Assembly (NCBI RefSeq): GCF_020165495.1
Contig: NZ_JAIUIE010000001.1
Span: 868,001-932,000 of the forward strand
Reading direction: 5' to 3'
DNA length: 64,000 nucleotides
From: Mesorhizobium sp. BR1-1-16
Lineage (GTDB): Bacteria; Pseudomonadota; Alphaproteobacteria; Rhizobiales; Kaistiaceae
Positions 17,804 to 26,625 of the stretch are shown one piece after another; the stretch's first letter is position 1, and each line of letters starts with the position of its first letter. The notes beneath the pieces are model-generated. The model worked only from the letters and a program-made list of their open reading frames with translations, ran no database searches and had not been told where the DNA came from. The position numbers were made by a program, and so were the translations under genes.

Positions 17804-18797
17804 GGCTACGAAGCGCTTCATCGAGCCTTTCGAAGCCGCTATCCGGCGGCAGCCCGAAGCGGATGGTGCCGGGAAGATCGGCGAAGATGCGCGTCCAGAT
17901 GCCGAGCCTGGCCAATTCCCGGTGAAGGGTCGCGCTGTCATCGGCGCGGACCAGTCGGAAGAGGTCGGTGCCGCCCGCAACTGAAAGACCATGCCGGGCC
18001 AGCAGGTCGTCGAGCTTACAGCGACGCTCGGCAAGGCTCTGCCGCGCCGCCTCTTGCCAGCCAAGGTCCGCCAGCGCCGCTGTGCCGATCGTGATGGCAG
18101 CGCCCGAGAGCGGCCAATCGCCGACGATCCCTTCGAGGCGCCGCACTGCCATGCCGCTGCCAAGCACGAAGCCGAGCCTGAGGCCGGCCAGGCCGTAGAA
18201 CTTGCCGAATGAGCGCAGGACCACGAGCCGGGGATCGTCGAGCGCACCAGCCAGGCTGAGCGCTGGCTCAAGATCGCCGAAGGCTTCGTCGACGACAAGA
18301 AGGCCATGCGGGGGCAGCGCCGCGGCCGCCGCGCGCAACGCGGCCGGGTCATGGCACCTGCCGTCGGGATTGTTCGGATTGGCCAGCACGATGACATCGG
18401 CGCCGGCGGCTGCCTCCAGGCTAGCGGCGGCCACCGCCTGATGACCCGCCATCGACCACGCTTCTGCATGGCCCGAATAGGTAGGCGCGAGGATCGCGAC
18501 GCGCGCGGCCGGAACAAGCAGCGGCAGCAGGCGAAGGCCGAGGTCGCTGCCTGGCACCGGCACGATACGGGCGGCGGCGCTGACAGCATAGGCTGTTCGC
18601 GCAGTCTTGATTAGTCCCGCCAATGCGGCTGGATCGGGCAGCCGTGTAGCTCCCGAAAGTTCAAGCGGCGCAACCGGATAGGGCAGGGGGTTGATGCCGG
18701 TCGAGAAGTCGAGCCACTCTTCGATGGCGATGCCATAACGCGCCGCGGCAGCCGCAAGGCCGCCGCCGTGGCGAGGCGCATCGTCATTCCTGAACAT
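17781..18797 (-). CDS. cobD: Threonine-phosphate decarboxylase (cobalamin biosynthesis)
   Basis: A fold-type I PLP enzyme making (R)-1-amino-2-propanol phosphate, the cobalamin side-arm precursor (called CobC in Pseudomonas denitrificans, CobD in Salmonella). The 338 residues include HGGGLAAAAARYG at the N-terminus, DFSTGINPLPYP, IVLANPNNPDG, and the PLP lysine in VLRSFGKFYGLAGLRLG. The ATG at 18797 is chosen (product MFRNDDAPRHGG) over an in-frame ATG at 18881, which would add a basic, poorly conserved leader. No other cobalamin gene and no obvious cobalamin riboswitch is visible here. Confidence 0.9.
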   Translation of the reverse strand: MFRNDDAPRHGGGLAAAAARYGIAIEEWLDFSTGINPLPYPVAPLELSGATRLPDPAALAGLIKTARTAYAVSAAARIVPVPGSDLGLRLLPLLVPAARVAILAPTYSGHAEAWSMAGHQAVAAASLEAAAGADVIVLANPNNPDGRCHDPAALRAAAAALPPHGLLVVDEAFGDLEPALSLAGALDDPRLVVLRSFGKFYGLAGLRLGFVLGSGMAVRRLEGIVGDWPLSGAAITIGTAALADLGWQEAARQSLAERRCKLDDLLARHGLSVAGGTDLFRLVRADDSATLHRELARLGIWTRIFADLPGTIRFGLPPDSGFERLDEALRSLRRRGRS

Positions 18798-18962
18798 GGG
18801 CGAGCCTCGGCGCTTGTCGAAGCAAACGCCTTTGCCCGGTTTCGCCCTGCGGCGCAAGGATGCGGGACGATTCTGGCACACTGGTCTCCATCGCCGCGCA
18901 GTGCGCGCCGATGGAGGTTGGGCTGATCGATGGTCCTCTCGGACGCCGTGCCGCGGGTCCCG

Positions 18963-19226
18963 CTAGTGATCGTCGGCGAACTCGACGCCCTGCTGAACCT
19001 CGGAGATGGCCTCCTGGATCAGGTTCATGGCTTTGACGCGATGACCGCCCTTGTTGCTCGACGCCTCGCGCAGCGAGCCGAGCGCCTCATAGAGCGACGA
19101 CAGCGCGCGCTCCATATTGCCCTGATAGGCCTCGGCCGTCGCCGTCGTCGCTGCGACCAGCCCCATGGCTGCAACGCTGCCGAGCGCCAGGTTCGCAAAC
19201 TCTCGGCGAGATTTCATTTCCGACAT
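18963..19226 (-). CDS. Small Tat-exported helical protein, unknown
   Basis: An 87-residue product. The N-terminus SRREFANLALGSVAAMGLV fits a twin-arginine (Tat) signal, SRRxFxxL, ending near TATAEAY. The mature part of about 55 residues is a helical hairpin, MERALSSLYEALGSLREASSNKGGHRVKAMNLIQEAISEV described by positions 38-78, with a conserved-looking NKGGHR turn. Tat export of so small a protein suggests that it folds or binds a ligand before export. Similar small proteins occur in other Rhizobiales, but I know no function. It stands alone. Confidence 0.7.
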   Translation of the reverse strand: MSEMKSRREFANLALGSVAAMGLVAATTATAEAYQGNMERALSSLYEALGSLREASSNKGGHRVKAMNLIQEAISEVQQGVEFADDH

Positions 19227-19667
19227 TCCCGTTCTTCCTTCGCTGAAGTCGTGGTGACACGCTAGAAGAACATGTGAAATCGGATGATACTAGCCAAAAG
19301 GAGTACTGATCGAGATTTAATCAGAAAGAAAAAGCATCGTTAAGCATCGAATGGCGCCTGAGACGCTCTGTAGGGTTCCCGATGTCGTTGCACACGGATC
19401 GACGATCTATGAATGATGCGAGACGCGAAGTCTGTGTATCCTTTTATACACAGCGCATTCAGCGGCAACATGATCCGATTATGCTGGTCGCAGGTATGCC
19501 CGGCGCGATGCACGCACCCTGAAACGGCTGAGCCTTCGGTGAGCGATCGTGAGGTCGACAGGATGGAAGTAGCGCTGGCGCCATGGGAAGGAGCGGCGCC
19601 GCAGTGGCGGCGGAAGGCTGGCACGCCATCTCGTCGCATCATGAGCGTGATCCGCCCATGATGGATT
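19227..19667. other. 441-base stretch without a supported gene
   Basis: Upstream of the small Tat protein and downstream of tRNA-Cys. It is less GC-rich than its surroundings near 19270-19340 (AGATTTAATCAGAAAGAAAA), which fits a promoter region. It contains one inverted repeat (19432-19453). Open frames in it have no recognisable product or ribosome site. Confidence 0.5.
19432..19453. repeat. Perfect 8-bp inverted repeat with T-rich loop
   Basis: CTGTGTAT and ATACACAG flank the loop CCTTTT. It could be an operator half-site pair or an RNA hairpin. No gene starts close by: tRNA-Cys ends about 215 bases to the right on the minus strand, so this may form after it. Confidence 0.4.
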
Positions 19668-19741
19668 TGGAGGCCTCGCCCGGAATCGAACCGGGATGCA
19701 AGGATTTGCAGTCCTCTGCGTAACCATTCCGCCACGAGGCC
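19668..19741 (-). tRNA. tRNA-Cys (GCA)
   Basis: Read on the minus strand, the 74 bases fold as a cloverleaf: acceptor GGCCTCG with CGAGGCC, anticodon loop CTGCAAA giving anticodon GCA, T-arm CCGGTTCGATTCCGG, discriminator T and an encoded CCA. It stands alone between the gene-free stretch and pcm. Confidence 0.97.
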
Positions 19742-19915
19742 CTCGGGTTGCGGATGTAGAGGTAAGGTGAGCCGCTAGGCAAGTACTTTCTCGCCGTCAT
19801 CCCCTGTCGCTGCGCCCCCTGCGGCGCCGCGGCGCGGCGCGGCGGCTTGTCACCCCTGTCGCGGCTCGGTATTGAACAAAGAACACTCACAACATTCAGA
19901 TGGGGTTCCGGAATC

Positions 19916-20584
19916 ATGGTCGATTTCACCAAGGCGCGGGTGACGATGGTGGATTGCCAGGTCCGGACCGTCGACGTGACGGATTATGACGTCCTCGACG
20001 CGTTCTCGGCGGTGCCGCGCGAGGAGTTCGTTCCGGACGCGCTGAAGCCGCTCGCTTATATCGATGAGGACCTCCTCGTCTCGGCGCCAGGCACCCCGGC
20101 GCGTTATGTGATGGAGCCAGGGCCGCTTGCCCGCCTCGTCCAGCTCGCCGAAATTCAGCCGGGCGAGACGGTGCTCGATCTCGGGCCGGCCGGTGGCTAC
20201 TCCTCGGCGATTCTCGCACGCCTCGCCGCGCGCGTCGTTGCGGTCGAGCCGGATCCGGCGCTTGCGGATGCGACCCGTGCCAATCTTGCGCGTCTCGGCG
20301 TCACCAATGTCACCGTCGTCTCGGGCTCGCTCGTCGAAGGCTACGCGGCCGAAGCCCCTTACGACGTGATCATCGTCGAGGGCGCGATCGAGTTCGTTCC
20401 GGCGGCGCTCGAAAGTCAGCTCGCCGAGGGCGGACGAATCGTTGCGGTGGTCGGCGTGAACGGTCTGGCGGCCAAAGCGACGATTTTCACGCGCACAGGC
20501 GGAACCACCAGCGGCCGTCCGGTGTTCAATACGCATGTTAAATTGTTGCCGGAATTCCAGCGTCCGAAGGCGTTCGTGTTCTAA
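19916..20584 (+). CDS. pcm: Protein-L-isoaspartate O-methyltransferase family
   Basis: A SAM-dependent methyltransferase of the PCMT family, which repairs isoaspartyl residues; the alphaproteobacterial tolC-linked form may have another target. The 222 residues have MVDCQVRTVDVTDYDVLDAF, the N-terminal VPREEFVPD, the SAM-binding GETVLDLGPAGGYSSAILA and VVAVEPDP, and YDVIIVEGAIEFVP. The motif I Gly-x-Gly reads LGPAGGYS instead of GTGSGY. The ATG at 19916 is chosen because the homologous region starts there. It lies upstream of tolC with a 207-base gap; pcm-tolC-popZ-valS is a conserved order. Confidence 0.88.
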   Translation: MVDFTKARVTMVDCQVRTVDVTDYDVLDAFSAVPREEFVPDALKPLAYIDEDLLVSAPGTPARYVMEPGPLARLVQLAEIQPGETVLDLGPAGGYSSAILARLAARVVAVEPDPALADATRANLARLGVTNVTVVSGSLVEGYAAEAPYDVIIVEGAIEFVPAALESQLAEGGRIVAVVGVNGLAAKATIFTRTGGTTSGRPVFNTHVKLLPEFQRPKAFVF

Positions 20585-20791
20585 AGGCTCGTGAAATCAA
20601 CGGTTTGGTAACGATCTGGTCAAATTTTACCGATCGCAGGCTGTGGCTTTCGCGCCGCAGCATACACTTTATCAACGGTTGAGTGGATCACGCCATTTGA
20701 CCGTCATCCGCCCCGGCGTATCTTAGCGGCGTCTTGTCCGCTGGTGGACGTCCGGTAGGGGGACGTCGCCTCGCAACGCCGAGGTTCGATA

Positions 20792-22153
20792 GTGTCGTTT
20801 TCCCGGGTCTCTTTGACGTCCGTGGCTTTGGTCGCGCTTCTTGCGGCCGCTCCAGTGGCGCACGCGGATACGCTGGCTGCCGCTCTTTCTTCCACCTACA
20901 ACACCAACCCGACGCTGAATGCTCAGCGTGCCGCTCTGCGCGCCACAGACGAAGGCGTTCCACAGGCTCTGTCCGGTTACCGTCCCGTCGTGACAGGAAC
21001 CGCATCGATCGGCCTGACGAGCCTGAACTCATCCTCGGGCAGCATGAGCCTCACGCCGCGCACCGCCGGGATCACGATCGAGCAGCCGCTGTTTCGCGGC
21101 TTCCAGACGCAGAACAACGTCAAGCAGGCCGAGTCATCCGTGCTTGCCGGACGTGAATCGCTGCGCTCGACCGAGCAGGACGTCTTCGTCGACGCGGTAA
21201 GCGCCTACACCAACGTGCTGCAGACGCAGGCCATCCTGACGCTGCGCGAGCAGAACATCGTCTTCCTGCAGGAGCAGGTTCGCGCCGCCACCGACCGGCT
21301 GAAGGTCGGTGAGGGCACGCGCACCGATCTGGCCCAGACCGAGGCGAGTCTTAGCCAGGGACAGACCGATTACGACGTGGCGGTTTCAAACCTGAATGCC
21401 GCCAAGGCGACCTATCTGCAGGTCATCGGCATGCAGCCGAAGTCGCTCGTCATTCCGGTCTTCAACGATCGCCTGCTGCCGAAATCGCTCGACTCGGCGA
21501 TTGCCACAGGCCTCAAGAACCATCCGGCGATCCTGACGGCGTCGTTCAATGTCGATACCGCAGCCTTCAACGTGAAGTCGATCGAGGGCCAGCTGCTGCC
21601 GACCGTCTCGCTGCAGGGCTCGGTGGCCCATGCCGACGAGCAGTCTTCCGTTGGCACCTGGAGCAATTCGGCTTCCGTCACGGCCAACCTGACGGTTCCG
21701 CTCTATGAGGGCGGCGTTGTCTACTCGCAGGCTCGTCAGGCCAAGGAGACGCTCGGCCAGCGCCGTATCCTGCTCGACAGCGCCCGCGATCAGGTCCGTT
21801 CGGCGGTCGACACCACATGGGGCCAGTTGGCCGCAGCCCGCGCGGCGATCGTCTCGGCGAATGCGCAGGTCAAGGCATCCGAGCTCGCCCTTGCCGGTGT
21901 CATCGAGGAACAGAAGGTCGGCCAGCGCACGACGCTCGACGTCCTCAATCAGCAGCAGACGCTGATCCAGGCTCGCGAGACGCTCGTCATCGCGCAGCGG
22001 AGTGCCATTGTCGCCGCCTATTCGGTGCTGTCGTCGATCGGCGCGCTTTCTGCAGATCGTCTCGGCCTCAAGGTCGCGACCTACAAGCCGCAGCAGCATT
22101 ACAACGCCGTCCGCGACAAGTGGTTTGGCTTGAGGACGCCCGACGGACGTTAG
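20792..22153 (+). CDS. tolC: TolC family outer-membrane efflux protein
   Basis: The outer-membrane trimeric channel for type I secretion and tripartite efflux. The 453-residue precursor has a signal peptide cleaved after PVAHA (residue 25), then two OEP repeats of about 200 residues each, with ALSSTYNTNPTLNAQRAALR, TITEP-like ITIEQPLFRGFQT, LKVGEGTRTDLAQTEA and the second repeat VGQRTTLDVLNQQQTLIQA. The start is GTG at 20792. An intrinsic terminator follows its stop. It may serve the RND pair at 60.6 kb or the ABC exporter at 41 kb, though nothing in the sequence shows this. Confidence 0.94.
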   Translation: MSFSRVSLTSVALVALLAAAPVAHADTLAAALSSTYNTNPTLNAQRAALRATDEGVPQALSGYRPVVTGTASIGLTSLNSSSGSMSLTPRTAGITIEQPLFRGFQTQNNVKQAESSVLAGRESLRSTEQDVFVDAVSAYTNVLQTQAILTLREQNIVFLQEQVRAATDRLKVGEGTRTDLAQTEASLSQGQTDYDVAVSNLNAAKATYLQVIGMQPKSLVIPVFNDRLLPKSLDSAIATGLKNHPAILTASFNVDTAAFNVKSIEGQLLPTVSLQGSVAHADEQSSVGTWSNSASVTANLTVPLYEGGVVYSQARQAKETLGQRRILLDSARDQVRSAVDTTWGQLAAARAAIVSANAQVKASELALAGVIEEQKVGQRTTLDVLNQQQTLIQARETLVIAQRSAIVAAYSVLSSIGALSADRLGLKVATYKPQQHYNAVRDKWFGLRTPDGR

Positions 22154-22177
22154 CCGAACCGGCGTTTTCGAAATCAT

Positions 22178-22210
22178 GACGCCGGCCTTCGCGCCGGCGT
22201 CGTTCGTTTT
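22178..22210 (+). terminator. Intrinsic terminator after tolC
   Basis: GACGCCGGC and GCCGGCGTC form a perfect 9-bp stem around CTTCGC, followed by GTTCGTTTT, 24 bases after the tolC stop. Confidence 0.85.
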
Positions 22211-22358
22211 GCGGGCGCAGTGATGGCAAGGACGGATTGAAGCGTGAACAACGTTGCGGCGTGGTTTCGCGACTTCGGTGATTTCGCTAGCGTTCCCCTT
22301 GAAACCGCATGAGAATCAAGCGATTCGCAGCATTGGCGGTTCAGGGTACGGGGTGACG

Positions 22359-23015
22359 ATGGCCAAGGTCAGTCAGGCGCAGGAACCGTCGATGGAGGAG
22401 ATCCTGGCCTCCATCCGGCGGATCATCTCCGACGATGGCGACGATGCGCCAACCGCCGAAAATGGTGGCGGTTCGATTTCGACCGAAGCCATCGATGCCT
22501 TGTTCGGCGCCCGGACATCCGGCGACGATGCCGCGCCGGTCCCATCTTTCCTGCGTCAGGATCCGCCCGCAACGGCCGTTGCAGAGCCAGTCCGGAAGGC
22601 GGAGTTGCGGGCGGCGCCCGAGCCACGTCTGCAGGTTGAGCCGCGGCTGCGCGCAGAGCCGCCGCGTCCCGATCCCGCCCTCCCGCGCGCGCCGCTGTTT
22701 CCTCCTGCGGCAGCCGCCAAGCCCGGGCCGGCGCCACAACGCTCGCCGCTGGAGGCAAAGCGCCCGGCGGCCCCACTTCCGGCCGAGGACGTGCCGTCCG
22801 GCCGTCAGTTGCTCTCGCCCGCGGCCGATGCCGCCGTGACCGCTTCGTTTGGTGATCTGGCAACGACGCTGCTCTCGGGCAATGCGCGCACGATCGAGGA
22901 TCTGGTGAAGGACATGCTGCGGCCGATGCTGAAGGCTTGGCTCGACACCAATTTGCCCCCGCTTGTCGAGCGACTGGTGCGCGATGAGATCGAGCGCGTA
23001 TCGCGCGGCCGCTAG
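22359..23015 (+). CDS. popZ: PopZ-type polar organizing protein (DUF2497)
   Basis: PopZ self-assembles at the cell pole and anchors the chromosome origin through ParB in Alphaproteobacteria. The 218 residues have the two conserved ends: QEPSMEEILASIRRIISDD near the N-terminus, which binds partners, and a C-terminal helical region, TIEDLVKDMLRPMLKAWLD to VERLVRDEIERV, needed for oligomerisation. Between them, about residues 60-145 are Pro/Ala/Arg-rich and low complexity, the disordered linker typical of the family. The ATG at 22359 is chosen because the conserved motif follows at once; a GTG six bases earlier is possible. It lies between tolC and valS. Confidence 0.9.
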   Translation: MAKVSQAQEPSMEEILASIRRIISDDGDDAPTAENGGGSISTEAIDALFGARTSGDDAAPVPSFLRQDPPATAVAEPVRKAELRAAPEPRLQVEPRLRAEPPRPDPALPRAPLFPPAAAAKPGPAPQRSPLEAKRPAAPLPAEDVPSGRQLLSPAADAAVTASFGDLATTLLSGNARTIEDLVKDMLRPMLKAWLDTNLPPLVERLVRDEIERVSRGR

Positions 23016-23135
23016 GCGCGGGCTCGCTTCCCGCCTGAACTTCGGCACCAGCCGGCACGGTGACCGAGCCTTTGGTTGACTTGGCGCCGTCCATCCGGTT
23101 TACAGCACCTCAACGACGATCAACCGGAAACGGTC

Positions 23136-25964
23136 ATGCTTGACAAGAATTACGACGCGGCCGCGGTCGAGCCGCGCATCTATGATGCATGGGACAAGTC
23201 TGGCGCCTTCAAGGCCGGGGCCGGAGCGGCGCCTGGGGCGAAGCCGTTCTCCATAGTGATCCCACCGCCGAACGTCACCGGCTCCCTCCATATGGGGCAC
23301 GCGCTCAATAACACGCTGCAGGACATCCTGGTCCGCTTCGAGCGCATGCGCGGCCGCGACGTGCTCTGGCAGGTCGGCCTCGATCATGCGGGCATCGCGA
23401 CGCAGATGGTCGTCGAGCGGCAGATGATGGAACGGCAGGAGCCCGGCCGCCGCGATATCGGCCGCGAAGCCTTTGTCGAGAAGATCTGGGACTGGAAGGC
23501 GGAGTCGGGCGGCACCATCATCGGGCAGCTGAAGCGCCTCGGTGCCTCGGCCGACTGGTCGCGCGAGCGCTTCACCATGGACGAGGGCCTCTCCCGCGCC
23601 GTCGTGAAGGTGTTCGTCGCTCTGTACGAAGAAGGCCTGATCTACAAGGACAAGCGCCTCGTCAACTGGGATCCGGCCCTGATCACCGCGATCTCCGATC
23701 TCGAGGTCGTCCAGGTCGAGACCAAGGGCCATCTCTGGCACCTCCGCTACCCGGTCGAAGGCGCTGACTTTGATCCAGAGGACCCGTCGACATTCATCAC
23801 GGTCGCCACGACGCGGCCGGAAACGATGCTCGGCGACACGGCCGTCGCCGTCCATCCGGACGACGAACGCTGGCAGCATCTCATCGGCAAGTTCGCGATC
23901 CTGCCGCTGGTCGGCCGCCGCATCCCGATCATCGCCGACGAATATTCCGATCCCGAGAAGGGCTCCGGCGCAGTCAAGATCACCCCGGCGCATGACTTCA
24001 ACGATTTCGAGGTCGGCAAGCGGCACAATCTGCCGATGATCTCGGTGCTCGACCGAGAGGCGAATGTCACGCTGGCCGGCAATCTCGATTTTCTTGCCGA
24101 CCTGCCGAAGAGCGGGTCGCTGATCGAATTGATCGACGCGCTGGAAGGGCTCGATCGCTTCACCGCGCGCGCTTCCGTCGTCGCGATGATGGAGGAGGGC
24201 GGCTATCTCGCTGAAGTCGAGGATCACTCCCATGCGGTGCCGCATGGCGATCGCGGCGGCGTGCCGATCGAGCCGTTCCTGACCGACCAGTGGTATGTCG
24301 ATGCGCATACGCTGGCGCAGCCGGCGATCGCTTCGGTTCGTGAGGGCAGGAGCGTCTTCTATCCGAAGACGTGGGAAAAGACCTATTACGAGTGGATGGA
24401 GAACATCCAGCCCTGGTGCATCTCGCGCCAGCTCTGGTGGGGCCACCAGATCCCGGCCTGGTACGGGCCGGATGGCGCGTTCTTCGTCGCCGCGAGCGAG
24501 GACGAGGCCAAGGACCAGGCCTATCGCCACTACAAGTTCGGCGCCGAGGGCGGCGTGCCGATGGCCCCGAACCTCGAGCGTGTCGTGATCGGCCCGTTCG
24601 AGGCCGGTGCGCTCGATGACGCCGGCAACGTGCTGGAAATCAGCCTGCAGCGCGACGAGGACGTTCTCGATACCTGGTTCTCTTCGGCCCTGTGGCCGTT
24701 CTCGACGCTCGGCTGGCCCGACGAGACGGCAGAGCTCGATCGCTATTTCCCGACCAATACGCTGGTGACCGGCTTCGACATCATCTTCTTCTGGGTTGCC
24801 AGGATGATGATGATGGGCCTTCACTTCATGAAGGCCGAGCCTTTCCGCGACATCTACATGCACGCCCTCGTTCGCGACGAGAAGGGTGCCAAGATGTCGA
24901 AGTCGAAGGGCAACGTCATCGACCCGCTCAGTCTGATCGACCAGTATGGCGCCGATGCGCTGCGCTTCACGCTGACCGCGATGGCGGCGCAGGGCCGCGA
25001 CATCAAGCTGGCGACCAACCGTGTCGAAGGCTATCGCAACTTCGCGACCAAGCTGTGGAATGCGGCCCGCTTCGCCGAGATGAACGGCGCTGTCCATGGC
25101 GCTCCGTTTGATCCCGAGGCGGCGACCGAGAAGCTCAATCGCTGGATCGTCACCGAGACGACGCGCACGGCGCGCGCCGTCACCGAGGCGCTCGAGGCCT
25201 ATCGTTTCAACGATGCTGCCAACGCGCTCTACCGCTTCGTCTGGAACACCTTCTGCGACTGGTATCTGGAGCTGGTGAAGCCCGTCCTTATGAACGAGGA
25301 CGCGGACGAGGCGGCCAAGGCCGAGACGCGGGCCGCGATTGGCTGGACGCTCGATCGCATCGTCACGCTGCTGCACCCGTTCATGCCGTTCATCACCGAG
25401 GAGCTCTGGGGCCGCACGGCGCCCGAGGGCGGCGCGCGCGACCGGCAGTTGATCCTGACGCCCTGGCCGGCGCTCGATTTCGAGGATGCGACCGCGGCGG
25501 ACGAGATCAACTGGCTCGTCGATCTGATTTCACAGGTCCGCTCGGTGCGTTCGGAGATCAATGTTCCGCCGGGCGCGATGGTGCCGCTGATCATCGTCGG
25601 CGCCAGCGAAGCCACCAGGGCGCGGCTCGTCACGCATGACGCGCTGATCCGGCGCCTCGCCCGCGCGGCCGAGGTTACCGTCGCCGATGCGCCGCCGAAG
25701 GGCGCTGTCCAGACGATGGTAGGCGAGGCGACGATCGCGCTGCCGCTCGCCGGCGTCATCGATCTCGATGCCGAGCGCGCCCGCCTCGGCAAGGAGCGCG
25801 ACAAGGCCTCGAAGGATATCGCCAAGATCCAGGCGAAGCTCGGCAACGAGCAATTCGTCAGCCGCGCTCCGGAAGAAGTGATCGAAGAACAGCGCGAACG
25901 CCTCGCCGAAGCCGAGTCCCTCGTCGCCAAGGTCGATGCAGCACTTGAGCGACTGAAGGGGTAG
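23136..25964 (+). CDS. valS: Valyl-tRNA synthetase
   Basis: Charges tRNA-Val, cytosolic, class I. The 942 residues show the HIGH motif as PPPNVTGSLHMGHALNNT, the editing-domain TTRPETMLGDTAVAVHP, QLWWGHQIPAWYG, DVLDTWFSSALWPFSTLGWP and the KMSKS motif in GAKMSKSKGNVIDP. The C-terminal coiled coil of ValS is present (ERARLGKERDKASKDIAKI). The ATG at 23136 gives MLDKNYDAAAVEPRIYDAW, the usual start; an in-frame ATG at 23076 would add 20 odd residues. An intrinsic terminator follows. Confidence 0.97.
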   Translation: MLDKNYDAAAVEPRIYDAWDKSGAFKAGAGAAPGAKPFSIVIPPPNVTGSLHMGHALNNTLQDILVRFERMRGRDVLWQVGLDHAGIATQMVVERQMMERQEPGRRDIGREAFVEKIWDWKAESGGTIIGQLKRLGASADWSRERFTMDEGLSRAVVKVFVALYEEGLIYKDKRLVNWDPALITAISDLEVVQVETKGHLWHLRYPVEGADFDPEDPSTFITVATTRPETMLGDTAVAVHPDDERWQHLIGKFAILPLVGRRIPIIADEYSDPEKGSGAVKITPAHDFNDFEVGKRHNLPMISVLDREANVTLAGNLDFLADLPKSGSLIELIDALEGLDRFTARASVVAMMEEGGYLAEVEDHSHAVPHGDRGGVPIEPFLTDQWYVDAHTLAQPAIASVREGRSVFYPKTWEKTYYEWMENIQPWCISRQLWWGHQIPAWYGPDGAFFVAASEDEAKDQAYRHYKFGAEGGVPMAPNLERVVIGPFEAGALDDAGNVLEISLQRDEDVLDTWFSSALWPFSTLGWPDETAELDRYFPTNTLVTGFDIIFFWVARMMMMGLHFMKAEPFRDIYMHALVRDEKGAKMSKSKGNVIDPLSLIDQYGADALRFTLTAMAAQGRDIKLATNRVEGYRNFATKLWNAARFAEMNGAVHGAPFDPEAATEKLNRWIVTETTRTARAVTEALEAYRFNDAANALYRFVWNTFCDWYLELVKPVLMNEDADEAAKAETRAAIGWTLDRIVTLLHPFMPFITEELWGRTAPEGGARDRQLILTPWPALDFEDATAADEINWLVDLISQVRSVRSEINVPPGAMVPLIIVGASEATRARLVTHDALIRRLARAAEVTVADAPPKGAVQTMVGEATIALPLAGVIDLDAERARLGKERDKASKDIAKIQAKLGNEQFVSRAPEEVIEEQRERLAEAESLVAKVDAALERLKG

Positions 25965-26034
25965 GTCCGTCATTGCCGGGTCAAGCCCGGCAGCGACAGT
26001 GGCGCTGTACGGCCCTCTCGTATCTGCGACAACA

Positions 26035-26061
26035 AAAAAGGGCGCCGTAAGCGCCCTTTTT
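26035..26061. terminator. Bidirectional terminator between valS and the LprI-like gene
   Basis: GGGCGC and GCGCCC pair around CGTAA, with an A-run before and a T-run after the stem, so it can end valS from the left and the convergent small gene from the right. Confidence 0.8.
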
Positions 26062-26124
26062 CATTTCCGAAATACTTCGTCGCTCAGCGGCGGACAGAGG
26101 CTCATCCTTTCTGTCGCCAGCCAG

Positions 26125-26472
26125 CTATTGCGCTGGCACCGGGCAGCTCAGATCGCCTTCCTCGCAGCTGAGATAGCGCTTGAAGTCCTTGATCCGCTGT
26201 GCGGTCAAATCGTCCTGACAGCTCGCAATAACGGTCGGATAGACACTGCCACCTTGCGACTGCGAGGCCTGGAATGCGCATTCCGCGTCGCGGAACGCAA
26301 TCCATTTGCGTTGCGATTCCACGAAGAGCTTCTTGGTATCGGCATCCCCGGCCAACCGTGCTTCGATCTTCTTGAACTCAGCGTTCAGGGATCGATCGGC
26401 GCTCGACTCGGCAGCGGCAGCTGATGACAAACAAGCTGCCAGCAAAGCTGCAGCGACCACCAGATATTTCAT
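26125..26472 (-). CDS. Exported LprI/DUF1311 family protein
   Basis: A 115-residue exported protein with a signal peptide (MKYLVVAAALLAACLSSAAAAE) and a DUF1311/LprI-like domain: LNAEFKKIEARL, WIAFRDAECAFQAS and ASCQDDLTAQRIKDFKRYL. Cysteines in AECAF, ASCQD, LSCEE and LSCPV can form two disulfides. Members are described as possible lysozyme inhibitors, with that role shown for mycobacterial LprI only. It converges with valS and stands upstream of nothing else on its strand. Confidence 0.85.
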   Translation of the reverse strand: MKYLVVAAALLAACLSSAAAAESSADRSLNAEFKKIEARLAGDADTKKLFVESQRKWIAFRDAECAFQASQSQGGSVYPTVIASCQDDLTAQRIKDFKRYLSCEEGDLSCPVPAQ

Positions 26473-26565
26473 TGCATGCTCCAGCTACAACCCCGACGAG
26501 GCTAGCAATGAAGCGTTCGCTGCGCAATTGATGCCCCTTGGCGGCTGGAACGCGGCACGACTGTC

Positions 26566-26603
26566 TTGAAAAAGGGGACCGACAGCGCTCGGCCGCCGGT
26601 CCC
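26566..26603 (-). terminator. Intrinsic terminator of gltA
   Basis: On the minus strand GGGACCG and CGGTCCC form a 7-bp stem followed by a CTTTTTC run, beginning 23 bases after the gltA stop codon. Confidence 0.8.
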
Positions 26604-26625
26604 TCTTCTCGTCGTTGTCTGTCCC

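Noticed and set aside
19875-19890. GAAC-AAA-GAAC resembling an SOS box
   Set aside because: The spacer is three bases, not seven, so LexA binding is not expected.
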